Notes under the pieces: generated by a model
What the model saw: the letters and a program-made list of their open reading frames with translations, nothing else
The model's database searches: none
Told to the model about the DNA's origin: nothing
NCBI GenBank assembly: GCA_022702195.1
Contig: JAKONB010000249.1
Location: 1-6,214, forward strand
Length of the DNA: 6,214 bases
Direction: 5' to 3'
DNA from: Beijerinckiaceae bacterium
GTDB lineage: Bacteria > Pseudomonadota > Alphaproteobacteria > Rhizobiales > Beijerinckiaceae
Shown here: piece by piece, positions 1-5,978 of the stretch
Position numbering within the stretch: the first letter of the stretch is position 1
Layout: every line of letters starts with the position of its first letter
Translations under genes and position numbers: made by a program

Positions 1-97
1 CGGTGGTCGCGTGGGCCTCGATCTCGAACCAGATCCGGAAGCGCGATTCGGGGGACCAGATCGCGGTCATCTCGGGGCGGCTGTAGCGGGGGATCAT
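1..97 (-). CDS. purB: Adenylosuccinate lyase, N-terminal fragment (runs off the left edge)
   Basis: Reading the minus strand from an ATG at 97-95 gives 32 codons that run off the window. The start MIPRYSRPEMTAIW, followed by SPESRFRIWFEIEAHA, is the characteristic N-terminus of bacterial adenylosuccinate lyase. The enzyme is a cytosolic member of the fumarase/aspartase superfamily. It removes fumarate from SAICAR and from adenylosuccinate in purine synthesis. None of the catalytic residues lie in this fragment, so activity cannot be judged. A GAGG Shine-Dalgarno at 104-107, six bases before the ATG, supports the start. The gene diverges from the receptor gene to its right. Identification is by remembered family sequence and is strong for so short a piece. 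Confidence 0.93.
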   Translation of the reverse strand, partial: MIPRYSRPEMTAIWSPESRFRIWFEIEAHATT

Positions 98-314
98 CGG
101 GCGCCTCGGATCAACGCATCGGGAAAGGGGATCGGATCCGTCGGCGCCTAGCATGCACGGACGCCACGCTCAACGCGGGCCGCGACCGCCGGGCCATGCC
201 GCCCGCCACCCTGTGCGACATTTGCGCATCATCCTGGACATTACAGAAACATATGGAAACGTCCCTCGCTCTCCATCCCGGCGATTTTCACGAGGCCGGC
301 GATGGACTTAACGG
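98..314. other. Divergent intergenic region between purB and the receptor gene
   Basis: No convincing gene is seen here. On the minus strand a TTGAGC (168-173) lies 17 bases from TAGGCG (145-150) and could be a purB promoter, but the -10 match is poor. A 6-bp inverted repeat (GCGGGC 175-180, GCCCGC 201-206, 20-base loop) is near chance level at this GC content. From about 230 rightwards the sequence becomes AT-richer, as expected for the regulatory region of the receptor gene. A 14-codon frame from an ATG at 302 to a TAA at 344-346 has GAGG six bases upstream. It is too short, and its codons too unusual for this genome, to be called a gene. Confidence 0.5.
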
Positions 315-349
315 ATTTCTTGAGAAATACATTGGAATATTTCTAAATA
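315..349 (+). promoter_or_regulatory. AT-rich promoter/operator block upstream of the siderophore receptor
   Basis: Three overlapping symmetries are visible. ATTTCT-TG-AGAAAT is a perfect palindrome around a 2-base centre at 315-328. AGAAATA-N8-TATTTCT has perfect 7-bp arms at 323-344. TTGGAA-TAT-TTCTAA at 332-346 is an imperfect palindrome with one mismatch between arms. The last resembles the TTAGAA-N3-TTCTAA core that I recall for the Irr (ICE) iron-control element of alphaproteobacteria. A weak promoter can be drawn through the block: TTGAGA (320-325), 18 bases, TAAATA (344-349). Its position before a siderophore receptor fits iron control. A site inside a promoter would normally repress, whereas Irr usually acts at low iron, so another regulator such as RirA or Fur is equally possible. 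The symmetry is seen; the regulator is inferred. Confidence 0.4.
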
Positions 350-368
350 AAACCGGAGGGATATAGCC

Positions 369-437
369 TTGGAGCGCTTCTCTCCACAGGTTGGTCTCAC
401 TACAGAGGCAACACAGGCGGGCTTCGGTGTCCAATGA
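369..437 (+). CDS. Possible 22-aa leader peptide before the receptor (speculative)
   Basis: The strongest Shine-Dalgarno in the region, GGAGGG at 355-360, is not placed for the receptor start. Eight bases after it is a TTG (369-371) that opens a 22-codon frame, MERFSPQVGLTTEATQ and six more residues, ending in TGA at 435-437. That stop overlaps an ATG (434-436) opening a four-codon frame, whose TGA (446-448) overlaps an in-frame receptor ATG at 448-450. Such a chain of overlapping stops and starts could couple leader translation to receptor translation. No homology is recognised, TTG is a weak start, and a chance arrangement is quite possible. Confidence 0.2.
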   Translation: MERFSPQVGLTTEATQAGFGVQ

Positions 438-480
438 CGCCTGCGTGATGCGACCTTGCCGACGACGGGGACAATCGACG

Positions 481-2625
481 ATGCCACGCCGACCAGATGG
501 ATTTCGACTGGCCATCCTTCTGGGGAGCACCGTCCTGGCGAGTGGCGGCGTGGCGACCGCGCAGGAGACCGCCGCCGTCTCCCTCGACCAGCTCAGCGTC
601 GAGGGAACCACCGGCGCCACCATCGGCTACATGACCAGGGCGACGCGCAGCGCCACCAAGACCGACACGCCGCTGATCGACACGCCGCAATCGGTGAGCA
701 TCGTCACGCGGCAGCAGATCCAGGATCAGGGCTTCCAAAGCGTTTCGGAGGCGATCCGCTACGTCCCCGGCATCGTCCCGCATCAGGGCGAAGGCAACCG
801 CGACGACGTGGTGATCCGCGGGCAGCGCTCGAACGCCGACTTCTTCGTCAACGGCATCCGCGACGACGCGCAGTATTTTCGCGATCTCTACAACGTCCAG
901 CGCATCGAGGTGCTGAAGGGACCCAACGCCATGATCTTCGGCCGCGGCGGCGGCGGCGGCGTGATCAACCGGGTGCTGAAGGAGGCGGACGGCGTTCCGA
1001 TCCGCGAGGTCGTGGCTTTGGGCGGCGCCTATGGAACCAAGCGGGTCGCCGTCGACCTCGGCGACCGGATCAGCGACAGCGTGTCCTTCCGGCTCAACGG
1101 CCTGTTCGAGGACAGCGGCACCTTCCGCGACTTCGTCGATCTGCGCCGCTACGGCGTCAACCCCACCCTGACGGTCCTGCTCGGTCCCGCCACGACCCTG
1201 AAACTCTCCTACGAGTATTTCCACGACGATCGCACGGCGGACCGTGGTATCCCCTCGCAATTCGGCCGGCCGTACCGCTACCGCCAGAACGTCTCGACCT
1301 TCTTCGGAAATCCCGATCTCAGCTATGCCCGGGTGGATGCCAACATCGCCACGGCCACCCTCGACCACGCCTTCGACTCCGGTGTGGCGATGCACAGCCA
1401 GCTGCGTTTTGCCGATTACGCCAAGTTCTACCAGAACGTCTATCCGAACATCTCCACGTCCGGCTCGGTCAACGCCGCCGGCACGGCGTTGACGCTCGCC
1501 GCCTACAACACGGATTCACCGCGAACCAACTATTTCAGCCAGAACGACTTCACCTACCACTTCGACACCGGTCCGCTGAAGCACACGCTGCTGGGCGGGT
1601 TCGAACTCGGTTATCAGGAGGGCCTGACCTTCCGCCAGGACGGCTTCTTCGCCACCACCGGCACCCAGGCCCTGGTGGTGAACCCGCTCTCGCCGGTGAG
1701 CCGCGTGCCCGTGCTGTTCCGCAACATCGCGAGCGGCGCCAACACCCGCTACGATCTCGGCCTCGCGGCCCTCTATGCCCAGGACCAGGTCGAGATCGGA
1801 CCGCACCTGCAACTCATCGGGGGGCTGCGCTACGACCATTTCGATTTCGCGGCCACCGACCGGCGCAGCAACGTCACCAATGCCCGCATCGACGACCTGC
1901 TCTCGCCCCGCCTCGGGCTGGTGCTGAAGCCCGTCGAGAACCTCTCGTTCTACGCCAGCTACAGCGTCTCCTACCTTCCCTCCTCGGGCGATCAGTTCAA
2001 CGCCCTGACCCCCGGGCTCGCGATCTCGAAGCCGGAGCGTTTCGAGAACACCGAGGTGGGCGTGAAGGTCGACGTCTCGCCGGCCCTGCAGCTCACCGGC
2101 GCGCTCTACAACCTCGACCGGACCAACCAGCGCCTGTCGGACCCGAACAATGCCGGGTTCTTCATCGCCAGCGGGCAGACCACCACCCAGGGGGCCGAGA
2201 TCGGTGCCAATGGCAGCATCACCGATTGGTGGCAGATCGCCGGCGGCTATGCCTTCACCGATGCACGCATCGTTGGCGGCTTCAACATCGGCGGAACGGC
2301 GATCCGGCCGGGCAACCAGGTCGGCCTCGTGCCGTTCAACGCCTTCACCCTGTGGAACAAGTTCGACGTGACGGATGCATTCTCGTTCGGCATCGGCTTC
2401 ATCAACCAGACGCACAGCTTCGCGGCATCCGACAACACGGTCCGGCTGCCGGGCTACACGCGCTTCGACCTGGGGCTCTTCTACCGGATCAACGACAGCG
2501 TGCGGGCTCAGATCAACGTCGAGAACCTGTTCGACCGCGGCTACATCGCCACCGCCGACGGCAACAACAACATCAGCCCCGGTGCGCCGCGCCTCATTCG
2601 GGCGCAGATCATCGCGCGGTTCTGA
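481..2625 (+). CDS. TonB-dependent siderophore receptor (Fiu/FhuE-like outer-membrane protein)
   Basis: A complete 714-residue outer-membrane receptor that takes up a ferric siderophore using energy from TonB-ExbB-ExbD. A Sec signal peptide is clear: basic MPRRPDGFR, hydrophobic core 10-26, likely cut after A27 in VATA-QE. A TonB-box-like stretch, VSLDQLSVEG, is at 33-42. The plug domain spans about 60-165, with DTPQSVSIVT, the VIRGQR strand, DLYNVQRIEVLKGPNAMIFG and GRGGGGGVINRV. The rest is the 22-strand barrel, closing with INVENLFDRGYIATAD and a terminal Phe typical of BamA-assembled proteins. Length fits the siderophore-receptor family. The substrate cannot be read from sequence: catecholate or hydroxamate is likely, but other metallophores are possible. 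The frame is open back to a TTG at 391. I chose ATG 481 because it gives a standard signal peptide and has GGGGA at 467-471; ATG 448 (725 aa) is the main alternative. Confidence 0.92.
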   Translation: MPRRPDGFRLAILLGSTVLASGGVATAQETAAVSLDQLSVEGTTGATIGYMTRATRSATKTDTPLIDTPQSVSIVTRQQIQDQGFQSVSEAIRYVPGIVPHQGEGNRDDVVIRGQRSNADFFVNGIRDDAQYFRDLYNVQRIEVLKGPNAMIFGRGGGGGVINRVLKEADGVPIREVVALGGAYGTKRVAVDLGDRISDSVSFRLNGLFEDSGTFRDFVDLRRYGVNPTLTVLLGPATTLKLSYEYFHDDRTADRGIPSQFGRPYRYRQNVSTFFGNPDLSYARVDANIATATLDHAFDSGVAMHSQLRFADYAKFYQNVYPNISTSGSVNAAGTALTLAAYNTDSPRTNYFSQNDFTYHFDTGPLKHTLLGGFELGYQEGLTFRQDGFFATTGTQALVVNPLSPVSRVPVLFRNIASGANTRYDLGLAALYAQDQVEIGPHLQLIGGLRYDHFDFAATDRRSNVTNARIDDLLSPRLGLVLKPVENLSFYASYSVSYLPSSGDQFNALTPGLAISKPERFENTEVGVKVDVSPALQLTGALYNLDRTNQRLSDPNNAGFFIASGQTTTQGAEIGANGSITDWWQIAGGYAFTDARIVGGFNIGGTAIRPGNQVGLVPFNAFTLWNKFDVTDAFSFGIGFINQTHSFAASDNTVRLPGYTRFDLGLFYRINDSVRAQINVENLFDRGYIATADGNNNISPGAPRLIRAQIIARF

Positions 2626-2657
2626 CACGCCATCCCGAACGGGTCGGGGCGAGGGCT

Positions 2658-3404
2658 CTATTCCACCCGCTGCCAGCCCGGTCCCATCAGCCGCTCCTGG
2701 GGCTTGAAGCGGGCCTTGTAATCCATCTTGCGCGAGCCCTCGACCCAGTAGCCGAGATAGAGATAGGGCAGACCGAGCTCGGCCGCGCGGCGGATGTGAT
2801 CGAGGATCATGAAGGTGCCGAGCGACCGGTGCGCCTCGCTCGGCTCGTAGAACGAGTAGACCATCGACAACCCGTCGGCGAGCACGTCGGTGAGGCACAG
2901 GGCGATGGTCGGTCCCGTGCCGCGTCCGTTGATCGCCGTGTCGGGGCCGCGTCGGCGATAGGCCACGAGATGGGTGTCGACGTGGCTGTCCTCGATCATC
3001 ATCGCGTAGTCGAGCACGGTCATGTCGACCATGCCGCCGTCGCCGTGACGGGCATCGAGGTAGCGCCGGAACAGGGCGTATTGCTCGGAGGCCGGACGGT
3101 TGGGCTCAAGGTTGCCGACGAGGTCGGCATTGCGCTGGAGAATCCGGCGCTGGCCGCCCGAGGCCACGAAATCGTCCACCACCACCCGCACCGAGATGCA
3201 GGCCCGGCAGGTCTCGCAGGCCGGCCGGTAGGCGATGGTCTGGGAGCGGCGGAAGCCGCCCTGGGTCAGGATCTCGTTGAGGTCGCGGGCGCGCCGTCCC
3301 ACGAGGTGCGTGAACACCTTCCGCTCCTCCTGGCCCGGCAGGTAGGGGCACGCGGAGGGCGCCGTCAGGTAGAATTGCGGGGTGTCGCGGGGGTGGCTCG
3401 TCAC
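2658..3404 (-). CDS. bpt: Aspartate/glutamate leucyltransferase (arginyl-tRNA-protein transferase family)
   Basis: A 248-residue cytosolic aminoacyl-tRNA-protein transferase. Bacterial Bpt moves Leu from Leu-tRNA onto proteins with N-terminal Asp or Glu, marking them for ClpS/ClpAP degradation; the family is often labelled arginyltransferase (ate). The N-terminal domain shows PQFYLTAPSACPYLPGQEER and the cysteine cluster YRPACETCRAC (Cys63, 66, 69, with Cys19 upstream). The C-terminal GNAT-like domain holds SLGTFMILDHIRRA and LPYLYLGYWVEGSRKMDYKA. Length matches the usual 240-250 residues. I start at GTG 3404 (MTSHPRDTPQFYL), which matches the remembered family N-terminus. A GTG at 3437 would add 11 residues, but it lies only about 9 bases after the expected transcription start of the promoter at 3453-3480. 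The Shine-Dalgarno is weak. It is convergent with the receptor gene, 32 bp apart. Confidence 0.94.
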   Translation of the reverse strand: MTSHPRDTPQFYLTAPSACPYLPGQEERKVFTHLVGRRARDLNEILTQGGFRRSQTIAYRPACETCRACISVRVVVDDFVASGGQRRILQRNADLVGNLEPNRPASEQYALFRRYLDARHGDGGMVDMTVLDYAMMIEDSHVDTHLVAYRRRGPDTAINGRGTGPTIALCLTDVLADGLSMVYSFYEPSEAHRSLGTFMILDHIRRAAELGLPYLYLGYWVEGSRKMDYKARFKPQERLMGPGWQRVE

Positions 3405-3452
3405 GTGATGTTTGGCTCGCGAACCGTGCGGCGCCACGCGCCCCGAGGTTGG

Positions 3453-3480
3453 AGTGTATCCGCAACGGGAGCGGGCTCAA
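3453..3480 (-). promoter_or_regulatory. Probable sigma70-type promoter for bpt
   Basis: On the minus strand, TTGAGC (3480-3475) and TACACT (3458-3453) are separated by 16 bases, each matching four of six consensus positions. Transcription would begin near 3446, about 42 bases before the GTG at 3404. It lies in the 145-bp gap after the RDD gene, so bpt can probably be transcribed on its own even if read-through occurs. Confidence 0.4.
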
Positions 3481-3549
3481 CTCCCAAGCTCGCCTGGGCC
3501 GAGAAAAATCGTTCCTGGCTCACCGCCGGTTCCGCGACCCGTTGTCGTC

Positions 3550-4050
3550 CTACTCCGCCCGGACGACGGCGAGGCCGAGGAGCAGGTCGTGTCCGAGGCG
3601 ACGGTCCGAACGGACGAGCCCCAGCAGGATGTCGATGGCCCAGAGCAGGAAGGTCGAGATCGCGACGTAGAACAGCAGGGCGTGAACGCCGGCCGTGATC
3701 ACGTCGACCCGGACGCCGCTGGAGGGGGCCACCACCCGCAGGCCCATCATCCGCATGCCCCAGGTGCTCTGTGCCGCCCCGCCCACTGTGACGGCGCTGT
3801 AGAGAATGCCGCTCGCCGGCAGGATCGCGAACAGGGTCCAGCCCAGGCCGAAGGTCACGAGGCCGATCAGCGTGATCGCCAGCGTGAGCAGCGCGGTGAA
3901 GCCGAAGATGAACAGGATGTCGAGCAGGTAGGCCACGAACCGCGCGCCGAGACTGGCCCGGACGACGGGCAGCGGCATGGGGGACCGGAACCCCGACGCG
4001 GCATGCGGGACATAGGCGGTGGACTCGTAGCCGGGCGGGGTGTTGATCAT
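3550..4050 (-). CDS. RDD family integral membrane protein
   Basis: A 166-residue inner-membrane protein. The RDD family is named for conserved Arg and Asp residues: here ARFVAYLLDILFIF (Arg37, Asp44) opens the first membrane span, and DRRLGHDLLLG (Asp149, Asp155) follows the last. Three hydrophobic spans are visible at about 38-65, 72-92 and 121-146, preceded by a Pro-rich cytoplasmic tail of about 30 residues. WGMRMMGLRVV at 97-107 is the typical family segment after the second span. Function is not established for this subgroup; some RDD proteins have been linked to ion or proton exchange. The start ATG at 4050-4048 has AGGGG eight bases upstream; an in-frame ATG at 4119 would add 23 unconvincing Arg-rich residues. 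It lies upstream of bpt on the same strand, a neighbourhood I recall as common in alphaproteobacteria. Confidence 0.9.
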   Translation of the reverse strand: MINTPPGYESTAYVPHAASGFRSPMPLPVVRASLGARFVAYLLDILFIFGFTALLTLAITLIGLVTFGLGWTLFAILPASGILYSAVTVGGAAQSTWGMRMMGLRVVAPSSGVRVDVITAGVHALLFYVAISTFLLWAIDILLGLVRSDRRLGHDLLLGLAVVRAE

Positions 4051-4090
4051 GGCCGAAGCCCCTGTGGGAGGACGCGCCGGGGCGCGACGG

Positions 4091-4121
4091 CGAGACCTCG
4101 CGAGAAGGCCTCTTGTCAAGA
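4091..4121 (-). promoter_or_regulatory. Possible promoter for the RDD gene
   Basis: On the minus strand a perfect -35 hexamer TTGACA lies at 4119-4114, within the 11-base palindrome TCTTGTCAAGA (4111-4121). The hexamer 17 bases on (GTCTCG, 4096-4091) is a poor -10, and another 8-base palindrome, CTCGCGAG, sits at 4097-4104. The location, about 65 bases before the RDD start and just after the MCP gene ends, is right for a promoter, but the -10 is not convincing. Confidence 0.25.
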
Positions 4122-4168
4122 CATGGGATGCCTTCGCCCGTCCCTCAAGGTCCGTCGCGCGTGCCCGC

Positions 4169-5227
4169 TCAGGCCGCCTGTTCGATCACGCCGCGCCAGC
4201 CGAGGCCCCGATAGGTCTCGTAACCCGGCGTGGCGTGGAACGCGACGAGCCGGCCGGCGGAATCGCGGTAGCTGCCCCTGTCGCGTCCCTCCGGCCGCAG
4301 CGGATAGCGCTCGGAGAGGACCCCCTTGCCCTGCGAGCAGGCAATGACCCGGTGATCCGCGTCGAGCAGCATGACGCGGCTGCGGGACCGCTCCTCGGGG
4401 GCGAGGCGGACGCCGTCGACGATCGCCTTCGCCTGGGGCTCCCAATCGAAATGAATCGCCAGGAGACCGATCGGTCGGCCGTTCACGGCGCCGTTCTCGC
4501 GCACCGAGGCCGCGTAGGTGGCGGTCTGCGCGTTCGCGAGGATGGGGCTTCGGGTGACGTTGGACACGGCGAAATCCTCGCCGGAGGCCAGGGCGCGGGC
4601 GGGGGCGAACCAGGCTTCGCCGCTGACGTTGCGCCCCACCACGTCGAACCGGTCGGCCCGGCCGTTGGCGATCACGCGCCCGTCGAGGCGGCACAGCCAG
4701 AGATCGAGATAGACGGTGTAAGAGGACAGGATCACGCCGAGGCGGTGGGAGGCATGGCGGCGCGCCGCCTCCGTGGGGTCTCGGGCGCAATCGACGACCG
4801 CCGCGTCGGTGGCCCACCAGCGCACGTCGCAGGTGCGTTCGTAGAGGTTGCGGTCGATCAGCTCGATGGCGTTGAGGGCAAGGTCGATCCCGCGCGCGGC
4901 GCGTCCCTCGGCGGTGAGATGCTCTACCGCCTGCGTGAGACTCGTGACGCTGCTGCCGAGGTTGTGGCCGAGACCGTTGACCAGCGCATCGATCTCCTTG
5001 GCGACGTGGCGCACTTCGTTCGCCACGATGGAGAACCCGGCGCCGCGTTCGCCCGCATGGGCCGCCTCGATGAGCGCATTCAGCGCCAGCAGGTTCATCC
5101 GCCGGGTGATCGTACGGATCGAACCGATCGCCGTGTCGGCAACGGCCCTCACGTCATGGGTCGTCTGCTCGACGAGGGTCGACAGGTCGTTCTCGATGGA
5201 CGGTGGGGTGGCCGGGTTTGCGAACAT
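4169..5227 (-). CDS. Cytosolic MCP-like protein: short signalling hairpin followed by a Cache-like sensor domain
   Basis: A 352-residue protein with no signal peptide, membrane span or HAMP domain, so probably cytosolic. Residues 40-80 carry the chemoreceptor tip that contacts CheA/CheW: MNLLALNALIEAAHAGERGA, then GFSIVANEVRHVAKEI. The tip's usual EAARAGE reads EAAHAGE, placing His at the position of Tsr Arg388, a trimer-contact residue. Only about 110 residues of coiled coil are present, far less than a normal MCP, with no room for the methylation helices. Residues about 125-345 look like a Cache-type sensor: YLDLWLCRLDGRVIANGR, GEAWFAPA, GEDFAVSNVTRSP, IGLLAIHFDWEPQAKAIVDG and RVMLLDADHRVIACSQG. 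The order is therefore reversed from classical receptors. AAGGA at 5233-5237 supports the ATG. Similar short proteins exist, as I recall, in Methylobacterium relatives; ligand and output are unknown. Confidence 0.85.
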   Translation of the reverse strand: MFANPATPPSIENDLSTLVEQTTHDVRAVADTAIGSIRTITRRMNLLALNALIEAAHAGERGAGFSIVANEVRHVAKEIDALVNGLGHNLGSSVTSLTQAVEHLTAEGRAARGIDLALNAIELIDRNLYERTCDVRWWATDAAVVDCARDPTEAARRHASHRLGVILSSYTVYLDLWLCRLDGRVIANGRADRFDVVGRNVSGEAWFAPARALASGEDFAVSNVTRSPILANAQTATYAASVRENGAVNGRPIGLLAIHFDWEPQAKAIVDGVRLAPEERSRSRVMLLDADHRVIACSQGKGVLSERYPLRPEGRDRGSYRDSAGRLVAFHATPGYETYRGLGWRGVIEQAA

Positions 5228-5300
5228 GGCGTTCCTTCACAGGCTTCGACCGGCCGCCACACCTGCCACCGCAGGCCCATGACAGGACCATGTCGTGTCG

Positions 5301-5338
5301 TTCCATTGCATTTTATGGAAAACTGCGCGCTTTTTCAT
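5301..5338 (-). promoter_or_regulatory. Probable promoter with overlapping inverted repeat for the MCP-like gene
   Basis: On the minus strand ATGAAA (5338-5333) and TAAAAT (5315-5310) are 17 bases apart, matching four and five of six sigma70 positions. Transcription would start near 5303, leaving a leader of about 75 bases before the ATG at 5227. An inverted repeat, TTCCAT-N8-ATGGAA (5301-5306 and 5315-5320), spans the -10 box and the probable start site, the expected position for a repressor operator. No sigma28-type chemotaxis promoter is seen. Confidence 0.4.
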
Positions 5339-5595
5339 GATTCCAAAGACTAGATCCAAGGATCAACCAGCAAACCCGATGCCAAGTCGTCTCTTGCCGA
5401 CGATCCGGCCTGGGCCTCATGGCTGCGCGGCGGCGGCGTCCCCGCATCGGCCGACGATGCCCTTGGTCGGGATCGGCCCAGATGCGGGATTCCCACGCCG
5501 TCGCCGCCAGGGTGCAGGCTTGGGACCGAACAACGCGATGCGCGACCCTGCGACGGAGCCTATCCGGTGATCCGGTGATCTCGGCCAGAAAGGCT
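5339..5595. other. Intergenic stretch between the lipoprotein gene and the MCP promoter
   Basis: No gene is supported in these roughly 255 bases. Several frames stay open because of high GC, but their products are rich in Arg, Pro and Gly and have no recognisable domain, and none has a good ribosome binding site. A short tandem repeat, ATCCGGTG twice followed by ATC, lies at 5562-5580. The main content is the long hairpin at 5427-5507, listed separately. Confidence 0.5.
5427..5507. repeat. Long imperfect hairpin (about 81 nt, 27 pairs), function unknown
   Basis: The bases fold into a nearly continuous stem. The outer arm pairs 5427-5439 with 5495-5507, 13 positions with a single G-T pair (5433/5501). 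After an asymmetric internal loop (5440 opposite 5489-5494), CCCGCATC (5441-5448) pairs with GATGCGGG (5481-5488). Past a 2-base bulge (5479-5480), GGCCGA (5449-5454) pairs with TCGGCC (5473-5478), closing an 18-base loop. A competing small hairpin, GCATCG-N5-CGATGC (5444-5460), is also possible. Neither strand has a T-run after the stem, so it is not a normal intrinsic terminator. It could be a small-RNA element, a mRNA 3' processing or stability structure for the hemB-lipoprotein transcript, or a dispersed palindromic repeat. The pairing is seen; the role is not known. Confidence 0.55.
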
Positions 5596-5976
5596 TCAAG
5601 GAGATCCGGTCGGATGTCCCGGCCCGGAGCCGGCCGGGTCGTTCGCTTCGGCATCGGGGGTGTCGAGGTAGTAGCGCCTGAGCAGGTAGAGCGCGCCGCC
5701 CGTCACCGCCTTCTGGTCGACGACGAGGCCGGTCAGGCCGGCGCCCTGATCGAAGGCGCAGACGATCCGATGTGGCTGGTGACCGGTGAGGTAGTCCAGG
5801 CGCACGCTGTCCGGCGCCGGTCCGCGCCCCACGGAGAGCAGGCGGGGATTCGCGTCGGCGGGCACGAGGGCCGGCAGGGTGCGGCGGCAGATCGCCGTCC
5901 GCAGACGATCCACCGAACTCTCGCACCCCGCCAGTCCGGCGAGCAGGGCGGCGGCGAGGCCGGCCCGCAGCCACAT
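5596..5976 (-). CDS. Small predicted lipoprotein of unknown function downstream of hemB
   Basis: A 126-residue protein with a lipoprotein signal peptide: MWLRAGLAAALLAGLAGC, with lipobox LAGC and the lipidated Cys at position 18. The +2 residue is Glu rather than Asp, so outer-membrane sorting is possible. The mature part has two further cysteines (Cys30 in TAICRRTLP, Cys73 in RIVCAFDQG) that could form a periplasmic disulfide, and a block GGALYLLRRYYLDTP near the C-terminus. The tail is rich in Gly and Pro. I recognise no named family. The ATG lies two bases after the hemB stop (TGA-CC-ATG) and has no clear Shine-Dalgarno, which suggests translational coupling to hemB. The lipobox and tight spacing support a real gene; the function is unknown. 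Confidence 0.75.
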   Translation of the reverse strand: MWLRAGLAAALLAGLAGCESSVDRLRTAICRRTLPALVPADANPRLLSVGRGPAPDSVRLDYLTGHQPHRIVCAFDQGAGLTGLVVDQKAVTGGALYLLRRYYLDTPDAEANDPAGSGPGHPTGSP

Positions 5977-5978
5977 GG

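Noticed and set aside
302..346. A 14-codon frame with a GAGG six bases upstream, considered as a leader peptide.
   Set aside because: Very short, with codons rare in this genome, and it lies across the likely promoter, so it is probably not transcribed.
400..1395. A 331-codon minus-strand frame inside the receptor gene.
   Set aside because: Antisense shadow of a conserved receptor, rich in Asp/Val/Ala dipeptides typical of reverse-complemented high-GC codons.
2626..2657. Possible shared terminator between the receptor and bpt (CCCG-AA-CGGG at 2634-2643).
   Set aside because: A 4-bp stem with a 2-base loop and no T-run on either strand is too weak to call, although some termination signal is expected in this convergent gap.
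456..3698. A 1080-codon open frame on the + strand spanning the receptor and bpt.
   Set aside because: It is a GC-driven shadow: the product is dominated by Arg, Pro, Ala and Gly, has no domain, and crosses two genes with clear family matches in other frames, one on the opposite strand.
4040..5353. A 437-codon + strand frame opposite the MCP-like gene.
   Set aside because: It mirrors the codon bias of the minus-strand gene, whose MCP and Cache motifs are unmistakable; the antisense product has no recognisable domain.
5313..5654. A 113-codon minus-strand frame covering the gap after the lipoprotein gene.
   Set aside because: It starts inside the lipoprotein gene without a ribosome site, runs through the hairpin and the MCP promoter, and its composition looks random.
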